Assembly: GCF_033568475.1 (NCBI RefSeq)
Contig: NC_133122.1
Location: forward strand, 67,727,442-67,791,441
Reading direction: 5' to 3'
Source of the DNA: Henckelia pumila
Lineage: Eukaryota > Streptophyta > Magnoliopsida > Lamiales > Gesneriaceae
DNA: 64,000 bases
Under the pieces are notes generated by a model that searched no databases, was not told the origin of the DNA, and worked only from the letters and a program-made list of their open reading frames with translations. The translations under genes and the position numbers were made by a program. Shown one piece after another: positions 44,881 through 56,560 of the stretch. Positions within the stretch are counted from its first letter, which is position 1. Each line of letters starts with the position of its first letter.

Positions 44881-45912
44881 CTCTTGTAATCAATTTCTGG
44901 CGATATTTTGACTTTTTTCAATTTTTTAAATACTCCTCTTCACAAGGCCCATTATTGATAGCGGGTGAAAAAAATTATCTTTAACCCTAATACGCAAACT
45001 CCGCAAGAGATCGCTTCCAGTTCCCTCCATCGCTTCCAGTTCCCTCCATCTTCTCTTTTCGAGGAGGACAGAGCAGACAAATATCACGTTTCAGTAAGTA
45101 TATTTCACTGTTTTTTTTCTAATACTCTTAATTTGGATTTGTTTATTTAGTTTAGTTAATTGTTGTGAATTTGTGCATGGATGCTTTTAGGGTTCTTGGC
45201 TTCTGTATTTTGTTCAAATAAGGGGAATTTCCCTCTGAAGTTTTCAGTCACACTGCAGAAAGTGTAAGCTTGTTAACTTTTCATCGGTTCGAATGTCGTA
45301 ACGATAATTTTTATATCTCTTGCTCTTTGATAATATAGGAATTTTCGCTCTAATTTTGTATACATACAGTCATCTCCTGCATTTTAATTCAAGAAAGACA
45401 AAAGTATGATGCTGGATGTCCAATTGAACAAACATGGTACAAGCTAAGGCTAGGAGTATTAATTTGTGTGATTTGAGTAGTAACAACGAAAAATGTTAAC
45501 TTTTCTTAAGATTTGGACTTTTTCCTTCGAAAAAAAAAGATTTGGAATTTTCGTTTTTGCTTTTCTACTACTTTTTTTATAAGTTTTTGAAATTAATTCA
45601 TACTCTATTACATTAACATCATATATTTCTGGTCTAATTTTGATTTTATATATATCTGATTGAATAACTAAATACATGTGCACAATATATATTGATATAA
45701 ATTTATACAAAAACCGATGATCGTTTATCTAATATTAATGGTCACGTGATATAGGAATAAGTTTTTTATTTATGGATAAGCCTTGTGAGTTCCACTAAAG
45801 AATCGGTGGATTATGTTGTGTCTCTGTTTTTTTTTTTCTTTTAGTTGAGTTGCTCAATTGATTAACCAGGAAGTGGAGGAGTGTCATTTCCTGTCGTTGG
45901 AAAATCTAACTC
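44881..45912 (+). other. Mutator-like element 5' region
   Basis: Non-coding sequence before the transposase start. A 19-base unit CGCTTCCAGTTCCCTCCAT is repeated in tandem at 45012-45030 and 45031-45049, in a pyrimidine-rich stretch that may be 5' untranslated sequence. A possible splice donor follows near 45091 (CAGTAAGT). No coding sequence was recognised. Confidence 0.45.
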
Positions 45913-48900
45913 ATGTCTGAAATAGGTAATTTCATATTTCATCTTATTTCTATTATATGTTTACGGATTTAAACTGAAGATAATAACAAAAAAATCTATA
46001 TAAACTACTAGTAAAAAGAAATAAAATGAGACTGATTAGGTTATTCAATTTAATAGTTTTTCAAAAATCCTAAAATTATATGATATGGAGATTGCATTTT
46101 GAGGAGTTTGGATTTGATAAAATAATGTCATTGTAAAGTTCCCAAAATATTTTTGTGTGCAGGTGCTTCAAATTCAGTAAATGGTGGTTTAATGAATGAT
46201 ACACATTTATTTGTAGAAGATGGTGAGATTGAGCCCAAATTGGGATGAAATTTAAAAATGAGAATGAAGTCTTTGAATTCTAAAAGAAATATGTCTATAG
46301 TGTTGGTTTTTTCGTTAGAAAAAGAACTTCACAGAAGAATAACAAAGGAGTTGTTACATTTGTTTCATTCACATGTAGTCGAGAAGGTTGCAGAGGTAGT
46401 AATACAAGCACTACACTGAAGCTCCAACCAACCAGTCAAACAGGATGTATGATAAGTGCATTTTATGCACTTAATTTATATATGATTTGACTTGGCTTTT
46501 GTTATGTATAGAGTGGATTTTATGCATGTTAGTTGTTGTTTTTGTGAGATGCAAGGAATGACGCAAAATTAGAGAGAAGAAGCGGAAAACCGAATTACGG
46601 GAAGACAAACTTCAGAAAATTACTGAAAATGTTACAAACATATAAATCCAATCTCCACCGTTCAAATTGAAGATTAGGAAGTTTTAAAGTTGATGTCAAA
46701 ATCAGCTTGATCCGACGGCTATAACTTGAGTTATGATTTTTACAAAAATGCTGCGCAGATGGTGAAATGGAAGAACAAGTAGCGCCCTAGCGCCATATTC
46801 CTAGCGCTCCAGTGCCCCTAAATTCATATTCCTAGCGCCCCAGCGCTTCCTTTTGGGCGCTCCAACGCCAGACGTCTTTCATTGAAAAATAAAATACGAA
46901 ACTTGAGCGCCCCAGCGCCGAATAATAAGCGCTCCAGCGCTACGTAGTCTCCAAAAATATGGAAAGTCTCTAATCGAGTTTAAAAAAGATTTTATGGCTT
47001 ATTTTGAGAAGAGAACGAGGGTTTAGAGAGGATTCAGAGCATAGAGACGACTATTGAGAGCTTTGAAGTGCACAAGAGCTCGAGAATTTGATACGAAGAC
47101 GGAAGACAGTGGCATTCGACGATGGAAAAACTTAATTTTACTTCGTTCTAGTTTCCTTTTGAACTCTATTTTTTTAGTTTGATGGATTATTTGAAGAACA
47201 TGTTTTGTTTGATCTTTGAATTTATTATGAAATAATTTCTTAGTCTAGAGGTAGACGGATCTTGACTGGAAACCATGATTGAGATATTTTGATTTATATA
47301 TTTAAATTTCTTCGCACAGTTTATTTGTGTTTTCTTGATTTTAATGCTTTCAATTTACTGTTCATAGATTGAATGATATTTTATTTAGAATCTATCACTC
47401 GAGAGAGGAAATTTTGAATACGACATAGGAAGATACATCTTTGGTGTTTATACTGTTCGAGATGCATATAACTCCATAGAAGTCATTAGAAGAATTCTCG
47501 TGCCATTTATCGGATTTAATAGTTAAACTTAGATAAACATATTGAGTTTGCTATTGAATACGAATTTCTGCTTGACACTCGAGAGAGGTAGTAGAAAATA
47601 ATAGGGATTCTTGGCTAATAAACTAGAAGAATTGATAATTAAATAATCATGAGAAATAAATTGTGGTGGACAGTCAAATGAAGTCGAACCTCTAGCATTC
47701 ATCGCTTATTGATTTTTTCTCTCATGAACTCGTGGTTATTTAGTTTTGTTTCTTGAAAATTTTAGTTTTATAAATCAGATCAATTTTGTAGCTCTACATA
47801 GGATTAGGATTTTATTAGTTACAAATATTTGAAATAATATCATTTATTCATTCTTCGTGAGATCGACTTGGATTTAATTGCTATATTATAACTTGACATC
47901 GTGCGCTTGGGAGCGAAAAACACGCAACAATGTAAAGCTAGGTTGTCAGCTTGTTCAGAAGCTACTGGAGTATGGAAAATTACCAGTGTATATCTCGAGC
48001 ACAATCACCAAATTAGCCCATCCAAATCCAGAGTATTTCGATGTTATCGTCAGTTGAATGCTCACATGAAACGAAAACTAGAGTTGAATGATATATATAG
48101 CAGGTATTCCTCTTCATAAAAGTTATAACTCGGTTGTTGTTGAAAAAGGTGGATATGAGAATATAACTTTTATTGAAAAATATTGTCGAAATTATATTGA
48201 TAATGTCAGGAAATTAAGACTTGGAGAGGGAGATGCAACTGCTATTCAAGCTTATTTCTAAAAAATGCAGTCTCTTTGTCCTGGTTTTTTCTTTAGCTTA
48301 GATTTGGATGATGATGGTCGATTAAAAAACGTATTTTGGGCAGATAATAGGAGTAGACAAGCTTATAAGGAATTTGGTGATGTAGTAACTTTTGATACAA
48401 CATATTTAACTAATAAGTATGACATGCCATTTGCTCCTTTCATCGGTGTAAATCATCATGGACAGTCAACGCTACTTGGGTGTGGTATAATTTCTAATGA
48501 GGATACAAAGACATTTGTATGGTTGTTTAGGATATGGCTAGAGTGCATGGAATTTCAGACACCTCGGGGGATAATCACTGATCAGGACAAGGCAATGCAG
48601 AATTCCATAGAAGTCGTATTTCCTAACACAAAACATAGGTGGTGTTTGTGGCATATACTTAAGAAATTACCTGAAAATTTTGGCTATCATTCTCAAAAGG
48701 CTTCAATACTCTCGTTTATACATGAATTGGTGTATGAATCACAAAGTACAGATGAGTTCGAACAGGGCTGGTTTTCTATGATTGACATGCACGAATTACA
48801 AAATAATGATTGGTTTATCGGGCTTTTTAGGGAGATAAGTCGTTGGGTTCCTTGTTTTCTCAGAACTTCATTTTGGGCTGGAAAATTTAAAGAATTGTCA

Positions 48901-49362
48901 ACAAGAATTGACAGGAAAGATGTATTGTGACATTGAATCCACTGATGAGGGATCTTTTGGTATGAGATATGTGGTTACCAAATATTTTACAGTGTGTGAG
49001 AAGTTAAGGAAAAAAGGTTTGAAATTATGTTTGAGAGAGACAAATGCACATTTTCTTGTACTTTTCATCTATTTGAGTTTAGGAAAATAATTTGTAGGCA
49101 TGCTATTACAGTTTTGATTCTTAATAAGTCGTCGGTCGTTCCCGAGCAATATATACTTCGGCGTTGGAGGAAGGATGTGAGTAGATTGTATACGAGGGTG
49201 AAGATCAATTGCAATGGATGGATAACTACTCCTGCTCAGGTAAATTATGAGAAGTTGTGTGATGCATTTAAAAATATTGCAAATTTGGCTGCAGATAATG
49301 ATGATGAAACTCAAAAGCTCCTCGAGTGGATTGAAAGTAAAACAAGAGATCTTGATATATAG
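45913..49362 (+). pseudogene. FAR1-related MULE transposase, broken
   Basis: A short first exon (45913-45925, ATGTCTGAAATAG) with a GT donor joins in frame to an exon starting after AG at 46161-46162. Next comes a FAR1-type zinc-binding DNA domain (FVEDGEIEPKLG, GFFVRKRTSQKN, TCSREGCRG). It is broken by a one-base deletion near 46244 and a TAA near 46282, and split by a solo LTR at 46449. The domain resumes at 47930 (LEHNHQISPSKSR). The MULE DDE domain (48265-48930) has VVTFDTTYLTNKYDMPF, GIITDQDKAMQNSI and RWCLWHILKKLP. After stops near 48930-49020 a SWIM zinc finger follows (FEFRKIICRHAI), with Phe in place of one expected Cys. The terminal TAG (49360) is the first three bases of a hAT end. 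Host FAR1 and FHY3 are domesticated relatives; the flanking inverted repeats argue for a transposon here. Confidence 0.85.
46450..47929 (+). mobile_element. Solo LTR, Athila-like, inside the FAR1 domain
   Basis: Ends TGATAAGTGCATT and CACGCAACA (TG...CA), with target duplications ATGTA at 46445-46449 and 47930-47934. Removing it restores the FAR1 reading frame across the site (Gly-Cys-Lys). The 3' end contains TATATTATAACTTGAC and a GTGCGCTTGG stretch similar to the end of the Athila-like LTR at 10001, so I assign it to that branch. A GC-rich array of AGCGCCCCAGCGC-type units lies at about 46780-46945. Confidence 0.85.
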
Positions 49363-49504
49363 GGGTGTTCATTCGGGCAGTTTGGACCGAACCGAACCGA
49401 ATTGGGCGGTTCGGTTCGGTTTTTAACCGAAATTATTTCGTTTTTCGGTTCGGTTTTTCGGTTTGGACCGAACCGAACCGAATTGGGCGGTTCGGTTCGG
49501 TTTT
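49360..49504 (+). mobile_element. Truncated hAT end with duplicated subterminal block
   Basis: Begins TAGGGGTGTTCATTCGG, a plant hAT terminus. A 44-base block rich in ACCGAACC and GGTTCGGT appears twice, at about 49379-49422 and 49461-49504, and each block is itself an inverted repeat. The element is cut at 49504, where sequence from chromovirus D begins. Confidence 0.7.
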
Positions 49505-49621
49505 CATTGATGTGAGTTCTTATTTTGTTTTATGCTATTTCATTATCTTATGTGTATACAGATTGTCTATACAGCTTGCTTGTGATTTCGAGGACGAACT
49601 CATGTCTTAGTGGGGGAGAAA
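49505..49621 (+). repeat. Orphan internal tail of chromovirus D, left of the 5' LTR
   Basis: These 117 bases repeat 56446-56560, the segment between the pol stop and the 3' LTR, with one difference seen (GTCTAT versus TTCTAT). They include TTTCGAGGACGAA (49586-49598) and the polypurine tract. A normal insertion would have target-site sequence here, so this is a remnant of another copy sharing the LTR. Confidence 0.9.
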
Positions 49622-51518
49622 TGTAAGGCCCGGGATTATTTAATTTTAATCCGAGAATATTTAATTTGGGAATATTTAGAGTTTAGAATTAAATTCTAAT
49701 ATTCTTAAATTGGAAAGGATTGAAATTGAATTAAATCGCTTTTCCGGGGACTGAATTGCAAATAGTCAAAAGTTCAGGGACTAAACTGCAAATATGATAT
49801 ATATATCTCAATTTCCACTTGAATTAAGCTGAATACACGTGCATATCAGATTTTGGAAAGGAAAAGAAACAGAGGAATCGTCCAAACCTTCAAGAACTCC
49901 ATTTTCGTCCCGTTCAAGCTTCGATAACTTGCGTTCCGGTTATCAGAAATTCCAGATAAATATATATCTGCGATCACAGCTTCGAGACCTTCGATTTGGT
50001 ACATGTTTTATTCACATATCTAAGATTTTATTTTTATGTGAAAGATGGAAAATTATGATTTTATCATATATGTGTATATCAGCTGTACCGATCGTGTATT
50101 CGCAGACGGTTCGGAAAAAGACTGTCGTTCGGATTTTATATGAATTTGGGAAGAATAATTCGAACACTACCATGTTTGATTGATACTGATTTTTATGGTA
50201 ATGAGATGATATGTTAGAGATTATAAGTTATCTGGATTGTTGGATTGATTTGGATATTGTTTGGATTGCCGGTTTTAGCTGTTATGCCGTCGATTTGCAA
50301 AATGTCAAGACTTTGATATTGTTGATTGAACAAAGCATGGTTTGAATGGCATCTGATCTTGTTAGTTATTCGATATGTAATTTATCAGCTTTCTATCGAA
50401 GTTGCCGAACTCGAGATCTCCGAGTCAAACCGAGAAGGATTTGAAGCAAGATTTGAAGTACTTTCAGACGTGACATAGAAAGGTATAAATGACAGCAAAT
50501 CCAGATGGGATAGAACGCTTGAAATAGCTTTCATTTCAAGTATTCCCATGTCAATTACATACTTGTTTCTTTATATTTCTTATGTGATTATTTGTTTGTA
50601 CTGCTTTGTTTGCTTATATGCTTAGTTGTTCAAGATGTGTTTTATAGCTTTTAATGCATACAGCTTATGTTGCATTCATCTTGAACTCCAGCCTTAATAG
50701 CACAGAGGGCAGCCATCGCCTAGAGTGCAGATGACGTTTGGAGAGCTGTAGTGAGTGGCATGGACTGTAAATTTATTTCTAGAGTCAGCTTGACTCATGG
50801 CACAGAATATGGATTTATGTTCAGAGCCAGAAGACTCACTATAGTTGTACCAAAGTCAGAGGACTAAAATACTTGATGCCGCCTCGAATGGGAGTATCGG
50901 TGGTTTGATAGTTATTTTATTCCTCGGGATCCCAAAGAACTAAGTTTTATTGATATCAGCTTGATAGCCTTCCTTTTGCCATTTGCATTGCATTCACGTT
51001 TATTATCTCGCGTTTAAAGTTGTTTATACTGGGATTTTATTCTTACCGGAGTTATCCGGCTATTGCTTTGTTTTGTATGTGTGCATGGCAATAGGTGGGG
51101 CAGGAGCTAGTCAGAAAAGACAAGGATAGCTCGAGATAGAGGCATAGCAAGTGAGGACACGGGCTTAAGTAGCACGACTTGTACTTTATGTTGTTGAACC
51201 ATGCTAGAAGTGATATAAGAACTTTGTATATTATGGCTTGAATACATGCTAGTTTATGTTTATTATGTTTAGAAGCTTGTAAGACGTTATAAGATAGCAT
51301 GTATTTGATTTTGTAGCATGTATAAAAGATTATGACTTGTTTATCCATTCTTTGGCAGCAGATTTTTGATAGCATATTCCCCGATCGAGCGAGACCCTGC
51401 CTTTTAAAACAAAAAAAAAAAATTTTAGCTCTTGTTTCTTTAATTCTTTTAAGTACTTGTTTAATTGTTAATTACAATAAATTGCCCTAAGATAAGATTA
51501 GCAACCCGGGTCCCCACA
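49622..51518 (+). repeat. 5' LTR of chromovirus D
   Basis: Runs from TGTAAGGCCCGGG to GGGTCCCCACA, 1897 bases. By eye it differs from the 3' LTR at about fifteen positions plus a poly-A length change, so the copy is young. No palindrome array of the A type was noticed. Confidence 0.92.
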
Positions 51519-51523
51519 ATAGG

Positions 51524-51535
51524 TGATATCAAAGC
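51524..51535 (+). promoter_or_regulatory. Chromovirus D primer-binding site (probable)
   Basis: TGATATCAAAGC begins six bases after the LTR and matches TGGTATCAGAGC at 10 of 12 positions. Confidence 0.65.
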
Positions 51536-51856
51536 ATAAGTTTCTGGATTTAGATAGAAGTTGATGAGCGGGGTAGTTTGAGTCTGTCTGATTGTTTAAT
51601 ATTGCATGAGAGTACATGTTATATCTGATTATGTGCATTATCTGCTAGCATGCTTTATATATAGCAATAATTATGTGATTGCATGATTATGTGCTTTTAT
51701 TGCTACTGCATGCTATATATATGCAATTGTATTCCAGAATATCCTTAGTCAGAACCTGAATTCTCATGAGAATGCATGAGAATGCTTATCAGAGAAGGAT
51801 GGAATAAATTTCTGCATATTATATTGTTTATGCACTAATCTGTTTGACAATCAGAT

Positions 51857-53248
51857 ATGCCTCCCCGTAAAGCACCGGTCATTAGACAGCCATTAGTGGT
51901 TCCTCCAGCTGAACCAGTACAAGTACCACTGCCAATTGTTGAAACTCAGAATGCACAGGGTAGTACATCTACTGACCCGTTGGATCCTACTGCTACTCCA
52001 ATGGAGACTTTGTTAAAGCGATTTCAGTCATTCAAACCGCCAAAACTGAAAGGAACAGAAAACTCAGTTGATTGTGAAAATTGGCTTGAAGATATAGAAC
52101 AACTATTTGAATCACTTGACTATACAGATGATCGTCGTATCCGACTGGTAATACATCAACTTCATGAAGTTGCCAAAAGTTGGTGGATTACGACCAAACG
52201 GGCATTGGAACAACGAGGTACGATTATCACCTGGACTGTATTTAAAACTGAGTTCTATCAACGTTTCTTTCCAGTCTCCTACAGGAAGGATAAGGGTGCT
52301 GAATTTGCCAATCTAAGGCAAGGTAATTTGAATATCGAGGAATATATGGCCAAATTTTCAAGTCTTTTGAAGTTTGCACCACATATAGCAGCTACTGATG
52401 AAGCAATGGCGGATCAGTTTATCAATGGTCTTAATCCAGATGTGTTTACCTTGGTGAACAGTGGACGACCAAATACTTTTGCTGATGCCTTGAACAAAGC
52501 TAAGGGAGCCGAAGCAGGTATTTTGCGACAAAGAGGAACACCGTTCATTCCACATCCATTTTCCCAGCCTGTATCAGCTTTCATTCCACAGAATCCGCCA
52601 CAGTTTCAGCAAACATCTCCCAGATTTGAGGGAGGAAGCAGTGGCAGAAAGGATTCTAGATTCAGGCCAAAGGGAAAGCAATTTAAGAAGCCAGGTAGTA
52701 GTTCTTCAAGTTCTAGTGGACAGAGACAGTTTGGGGCAGGCCAGAGAACTGGTGAATCAGGAGCATTATGTTTTAAGTGTGGTGGAAAAAATTCAAGTGA
52801 TCAGTGCAAGGGTGTGACAGGTAATTGCAATATTTTTCGTCAACCTGGTCACTATGCCAAGGTATGTCCTCAAAGAGCTATAGGTGAAAGTTCTTCTCGA
52901 CCAATACCTCAGGCCGAAAGGCAATCAGTGCATTCATTTCAGCCTCAGCAACCTCAGCAACAGACCAGAGGAGGAGGAAGCCAGACTGTGACTCAACCTC
53001 CTAGACAACAGGCTCGAGTTTTTGCACTTACTGAGGAACAGGCACAGGCGGCACCTGACGATGTCATAGCAGGTAACTGCTTTATTTATGGTTATCCTGC
53101 CTATGTTTTGATAGATACAGGTGCATCTCATACATTCATCTCTGAAAAATTTGTTATGATGCATTCTTTATCTTCTGAGCCATTGCCTACTGTTGTTTCT
53201 ATTTCATCACCGTTGGGTGAAGGTATTATATCTGTTCGAATGATTTGA
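51857..53248 (+). pseudogene. Chromovirus D gag and protease start
   Basis: 463 codons starting MPPRKAPVIRQP, a start common in plant chromoviruses. The gag core includes KSWWITTKRALEQRG and FYQRFFPVSYRKDKG. The nucleocapsid region has altered knuckles: CFKCGGKNSSDQC lacks the expected His, and CNIFRQPGHYAKVC has Phe where the second Cys belongs. Protease IDTGASHTF begins near residue 419. The frame stops at TGA 53246-53248, and a second in-phase TGA lies at 53387-53389; both fit CGA-to-TGA changes. Pol continues in the same frame from 53402. The gag-pol would otherwise be continuous. Confidence 0.9.
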
Positions 53249-53401
53249 AATTGTGCGTTGCAATATGACGGGAATGTGATTAATATAGATTGTATAGTAC
53301 TTGGATTATCAGATTTCGATTGTATTGTTGGTATCGACATGTTAACCAAGTACAGAGCAACTGTAGATTGTTTCCAGAAAGTGGTTTGATTTAGACCAGA
53401 A

Positions 53402-56400
53402 ATGGCATCTGAATGGAAATTCTACGGTAAGGGTTCTCGAGCCAAGATTCCTTTGATATCTGTGTTATCTATGACCCGTTTATTGCAGAGAGGGGCGAAA
53501 GGATTTCTGATTTATGCAGTCGATGTATTGAAATCCAGTCCAGCAGTAACAGATATTCCAGTTGTGCATGAATTTGCTGATATATTTCCTGATGAAATTC
53601 CTGGTTTACCTCTAGTACGAGATATAGATTTCAGTATTGATCTCATGCCAGGTACGCAACCAATATCCAAGGCTCCTTACAGAATGACACCTATTGAATT
53701 GAAGGAGTTGAAGGATCAATTGGAAGATTTGTTAGCCAAGGGGTACATTAGACCGAGTGTTTCACCTTGGGGTGCTCCGGTACTGTTTGTACGAAAGAAA
53801 GATGGTTCCATGAGCTTATGCATTGATTATCGTCAATTGAACAAAGTAACCATCAAGAATAAATATCCACTGCCTAGAATAGATGATTTGTTTGATCAGC
53901 TACAGGGTTCAGCTATCTATTCAAAGATTGATTTGCGATCTGGATATCATCAACTGAGAGTACGAGATGAAGATATTCCTAAAACTGCTTTTAGAACAAG
54001 GTATGGACATTATGAATTTATCGTCATGCCTTTTGGTTTAACCAATGCTCCTGCAGTATTTATGGGATTGATGAATCGGGTATTTCAGAAATATTTGGAT
54101 GACTTTGTCATTATTTTTATCGATGATATCTTGATCTATTCCAAGAATGTACATGAGCATGCTGAACATCTCCGACTCATTTTACAGACTTTGAGAAATG
54201 AGAAATTATATGCTAAGTTATCGAAATGTGAATTTTGGTTGCAGAAAGTTGTGTTTCTTGGGCATATTATTTCAGGTGATGGGATTTCAGTGGATTCAAG
54301 CAAGGTCGAGGCTGTATTGAATTGGCCTAGACCTACATCAGTACCAGAAATACGGAGTTTTATGGGCTTGGCAGGTTATTATAGACGTTTTATCAGAGAT
54401 TTTTCCAGCATTGCGAAGCCTATTACGCAACTGACTCAGAAGAATAAGCCGTATGTCTGGACTGAAGCCTGTGAAACTAGTTTCTTGGAGTTGAAGAAAA
54501 GGCTTACAAGTGCACCTGTCTTGACGATTCCATCAGGTACAGGTGATTTTGTTGTATATTGTGATGCTTCTCACAAGGGTCTGGGTTGTGTGCTTATGCA
54601 GAGAGGTCATGTTATCGCTTATGCTTCGAGACAGTTAAAGCCACACGAGACTCGATATCCTATCCATGATCTGGAGCTTGCCGCTATTGTCTTTGCATTG
54701 AAGATATGGCGACATTATCTTTATGGTGAGAAGTTTGAAATCTTTTCAGATCACAAAAGTTTGAAATATCTGTTTTCGCAATCAGAATTGAATATGAGAC
54801 AGCGTAGATGGCTTGATTTATTGAAAGATTTCGATTGCGAGATTAAATATTATCCAGGAAAATCTAATGCAGCTGCGGACGCCTTAAGTAGAAAGGTATG
54901 TTCTTTATCCTTGTCTACGATAGGTGTATCTCAAATGGTGGAAGATTGTTGTCTTTCTGGATTAATATTTGCAACAGATATGCACCCTATCTGTGTTTGT
55001 GCTATACGAGCTGAGCCAGAACTTTTGATACGAATCAAAGAAGCACAGAAAGAGGATCAGAATATTCAGAATTCGATTGCTATGGTCAGATCTGGACATC
55101 AATCTGAATATCAAGTCAGTGCTGATAATGTGTTATATGTGAATAACAGACTTGTTGTTCCAGATGTTTCAGCTTTGAAACAACAAATCTTGAAAGAGGC
55201 TCACAGTAGTCGATTCAGTATTCATCCTGGTGGCAGAAAAATGTATAATGATTTGAAAATGCAGTATTGGTGGAAACAAATGAAGTCAGATGTGACTGAA
55301 TTTGTAGCCAGATGTTTGAATTGCCAACAGGTAAAAGCAGAAAGAAAGAAACCAGGTGGTCTATTGCAGAGTCTATCAGTTCCAGAATGGAAATGGGATC
55401 ACAATTCCATGGATTTCGTTACACAGCTACCACGTTCATCCAGAGGGTGCGATGCCATTTGGGTGATTATTGATTGTTTGACGAAATCAGCATGTTTTAT
55501 TCCGTACAGAATGACGTACAGACATGATCAGATGGCAGAAATCTATGTCAGAGAAGTGGTAAGATTACATGGTGTGCCTAAATCTATTGTTTCAGATCGA
55601 GACCCTAGATTTACATCACACTTTTGGCATAGCTTGCAACAAGCTCTTGGTACTCAATTGCATCTGAGTACAGCTTATCATCCTCAAACAGACGGACAGT
55701 CAGAGCGGACTATCCAGACACTTGAGGATATGTTGAGAGCTGTAGTACTAGCTTTTGGTACTAGTTGGCAAGATTCATTACCACTTGCAGAATTCTCTTA
55801 TAATAATAGCTATCAGACGAGCATTGAGATGGCTTCTTTTGAAGCATTGTACGGAAAGAAATGCAGATCACCGTTGTACTGGGATGATATCTCAGATGTT
55901 CCTGATGTTGGACCTGATATGATCCGAGAAATGACAGAGAAAGTAAAGCTTATTCAGAAACGAATGAAAACAGCTCAGGATAGACAAGCAAAGTATGCAA
56001 ATATCAGACGACGACCTCTATCTTTTGATCAGGGAGACAGAGTTTTCTTGAAGATTTCTCCGTTTAGAGGTATGGTCAGATTTGGAAAGAGAGAAAAGTT
56101 ATCTCCACGTTTTATCGGTCCATATGAGATTATCGAGAAGATAGGCGATCTTGCTTATCGACTTGTTCTTCCTCCATCTTTGTCTGGTATTCATGACGTA
56201 TTCCATGTCTCTATGCTGCGGAAGTATCAGCCTGATCCTTCCCATATTCTTCAGCCTGATGAAGCTGAACTTGACGAGACTCTTAGTTATTTTGAGCAGC
56301 CTATTCAGATTCTTGATCGCAAAGACAAACAGCTCAGAAACAAAATAATTCAGCTAGTCAAAGTTCAGTGGAGTCGATATGGCATCGAAGAAGCGACTTG

Positions 56401-56449
56401 GGAGACTGAGTCAGACATGAGACAGAGATTTCCAGAGTTGTTTCATTGA
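53402..56449 (+). CDS. pol: Chromovirus D pol: RT, RNase H, integrase, chromodomain
   Basis: 1015 uninterrupted codons in phase with gag. RT has [25 protein letters not shown] and [11 protein letters not shown]. RNase H has [22 protein letters not shown] and [10 protein letters not shown]. Integrase has the zinc domain ([19 protein letters not shown]), D in [10 protein letters not shown] in SDRDPRF and E in [11 protein letters not shown]. The end [19 protein letters not shown] is chromodomain-like. The catalytic residues are present. Since two stops lie upstream, pol is cut off from most of protease and gag; internal initiation at 53402 would omit protease. It is more distant from A1/A2 than those are from each other. 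Confidence 0.93.
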   Translation: MASEWKFYGKGSRAKIPLISVLSMTRLLQRGAKGFLIYAVDVLKSSPAVTDIPVVHEFADIFPDEIPGLPLVRDIDFSIDLMPGTQPISKAPYRMTPIELKELKDQLEDLLAKGYIRPSVSPWGAPVLFVRKKDGSMSLCIDYRQLNKVTIKNKYPLPRIDDLFDQLQGSAIYSKIDLRSGYHQLRVRDEDIPKTAFRTRYGHYEFIVMPFGLTNAPAVFMGLMNRVFQKYLDDFVIIFIDDILIYSKNVHEHAEHLRLILQTLRNEKLYAKLSKCEFWLQKVVFLGHIISGDGISVDSSKVEAVLNWPRPTSVPEIRSFMGLAGYYRRFIRDFSSIAKPITQLTQKNKPYVWTEACETSFLELKKRLTSAPVLTIPSGTGDFVVYCDASHKGLGCVLMQRGHVIAYASRQLKPHETRYPIHDLELAAIVFALKIWRHYLYGEKFEIFSDHKSLKYLFSQSELNMRQRRWLDLLKDFDCEIKYYPGKSNAAADALSRKVCSLSLSTIGVSQMVEDCCLSGLIFATDMHPICVCAIRAEPELLIRIKEAQKEDQNIQNSIAMVRSGHQSEYQVSADNVLYVNNRLVVPDVSALKQQILKEAHSSRFSIHPGGRKMYNDLKMQYWWKQMKSDVTEFVARCLNCQQVKAERKKPGGLLQSLSVPEWKWDHNSMDFVTQLPRSSRGCDAIWVIIDCLTKSACFIPYRMTYRHDQMAEIYVREVVRLHGVPKSIVSDRDPRFTSHFWHSLQQALGTQLHLSTAYHPQTDGQSERTIQTLEDMLRAVVLAFGTSWQDSLPLAEFSYNNSYQTSIEMASFEALYGKKCRSPLYWDDISDVPDVGPDMIREMTEKVKLIQKRMKTAQDRQAKYANIRRRPLSFDQGDRVFLKISPFRGMVRFGKREKLSPRFIGPYEIIEKIGDLAYRLVLPPSLSGIHDVFHVSMLRKYQPDPSHILQPDEAELDETLSYFEQPIQILDRKDKQLRNKIIQLVKVQWSRYGIEEATWETESDMRQRFPELFH

Positions 56450-56560
56450 TGTGAGTTCTTATTTTGTTTTATGCTATTTCATTATCTTATGTGTATACAG
56501 ATTTTCTATACAGCTTGCTTGTGATTTCGAGGACGAACTCATGTCTTAGTGGGGGAGAAA

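Noticed and set aside
47901..48118. ORF starting at 47901 as an independent gene
   Set aside because: Its ATG is in the solo LTR; the coding part from 47930 is the continuation of the FAR1 domain.
45913..49362. FAR1-like gene as a functional host FHY3/FAR1 transcription factor
   Set aside because: It has stops, a frameshift and an LTR insertion, and lies between inverted termini with a flanking repeat, so it is a transposon gene.
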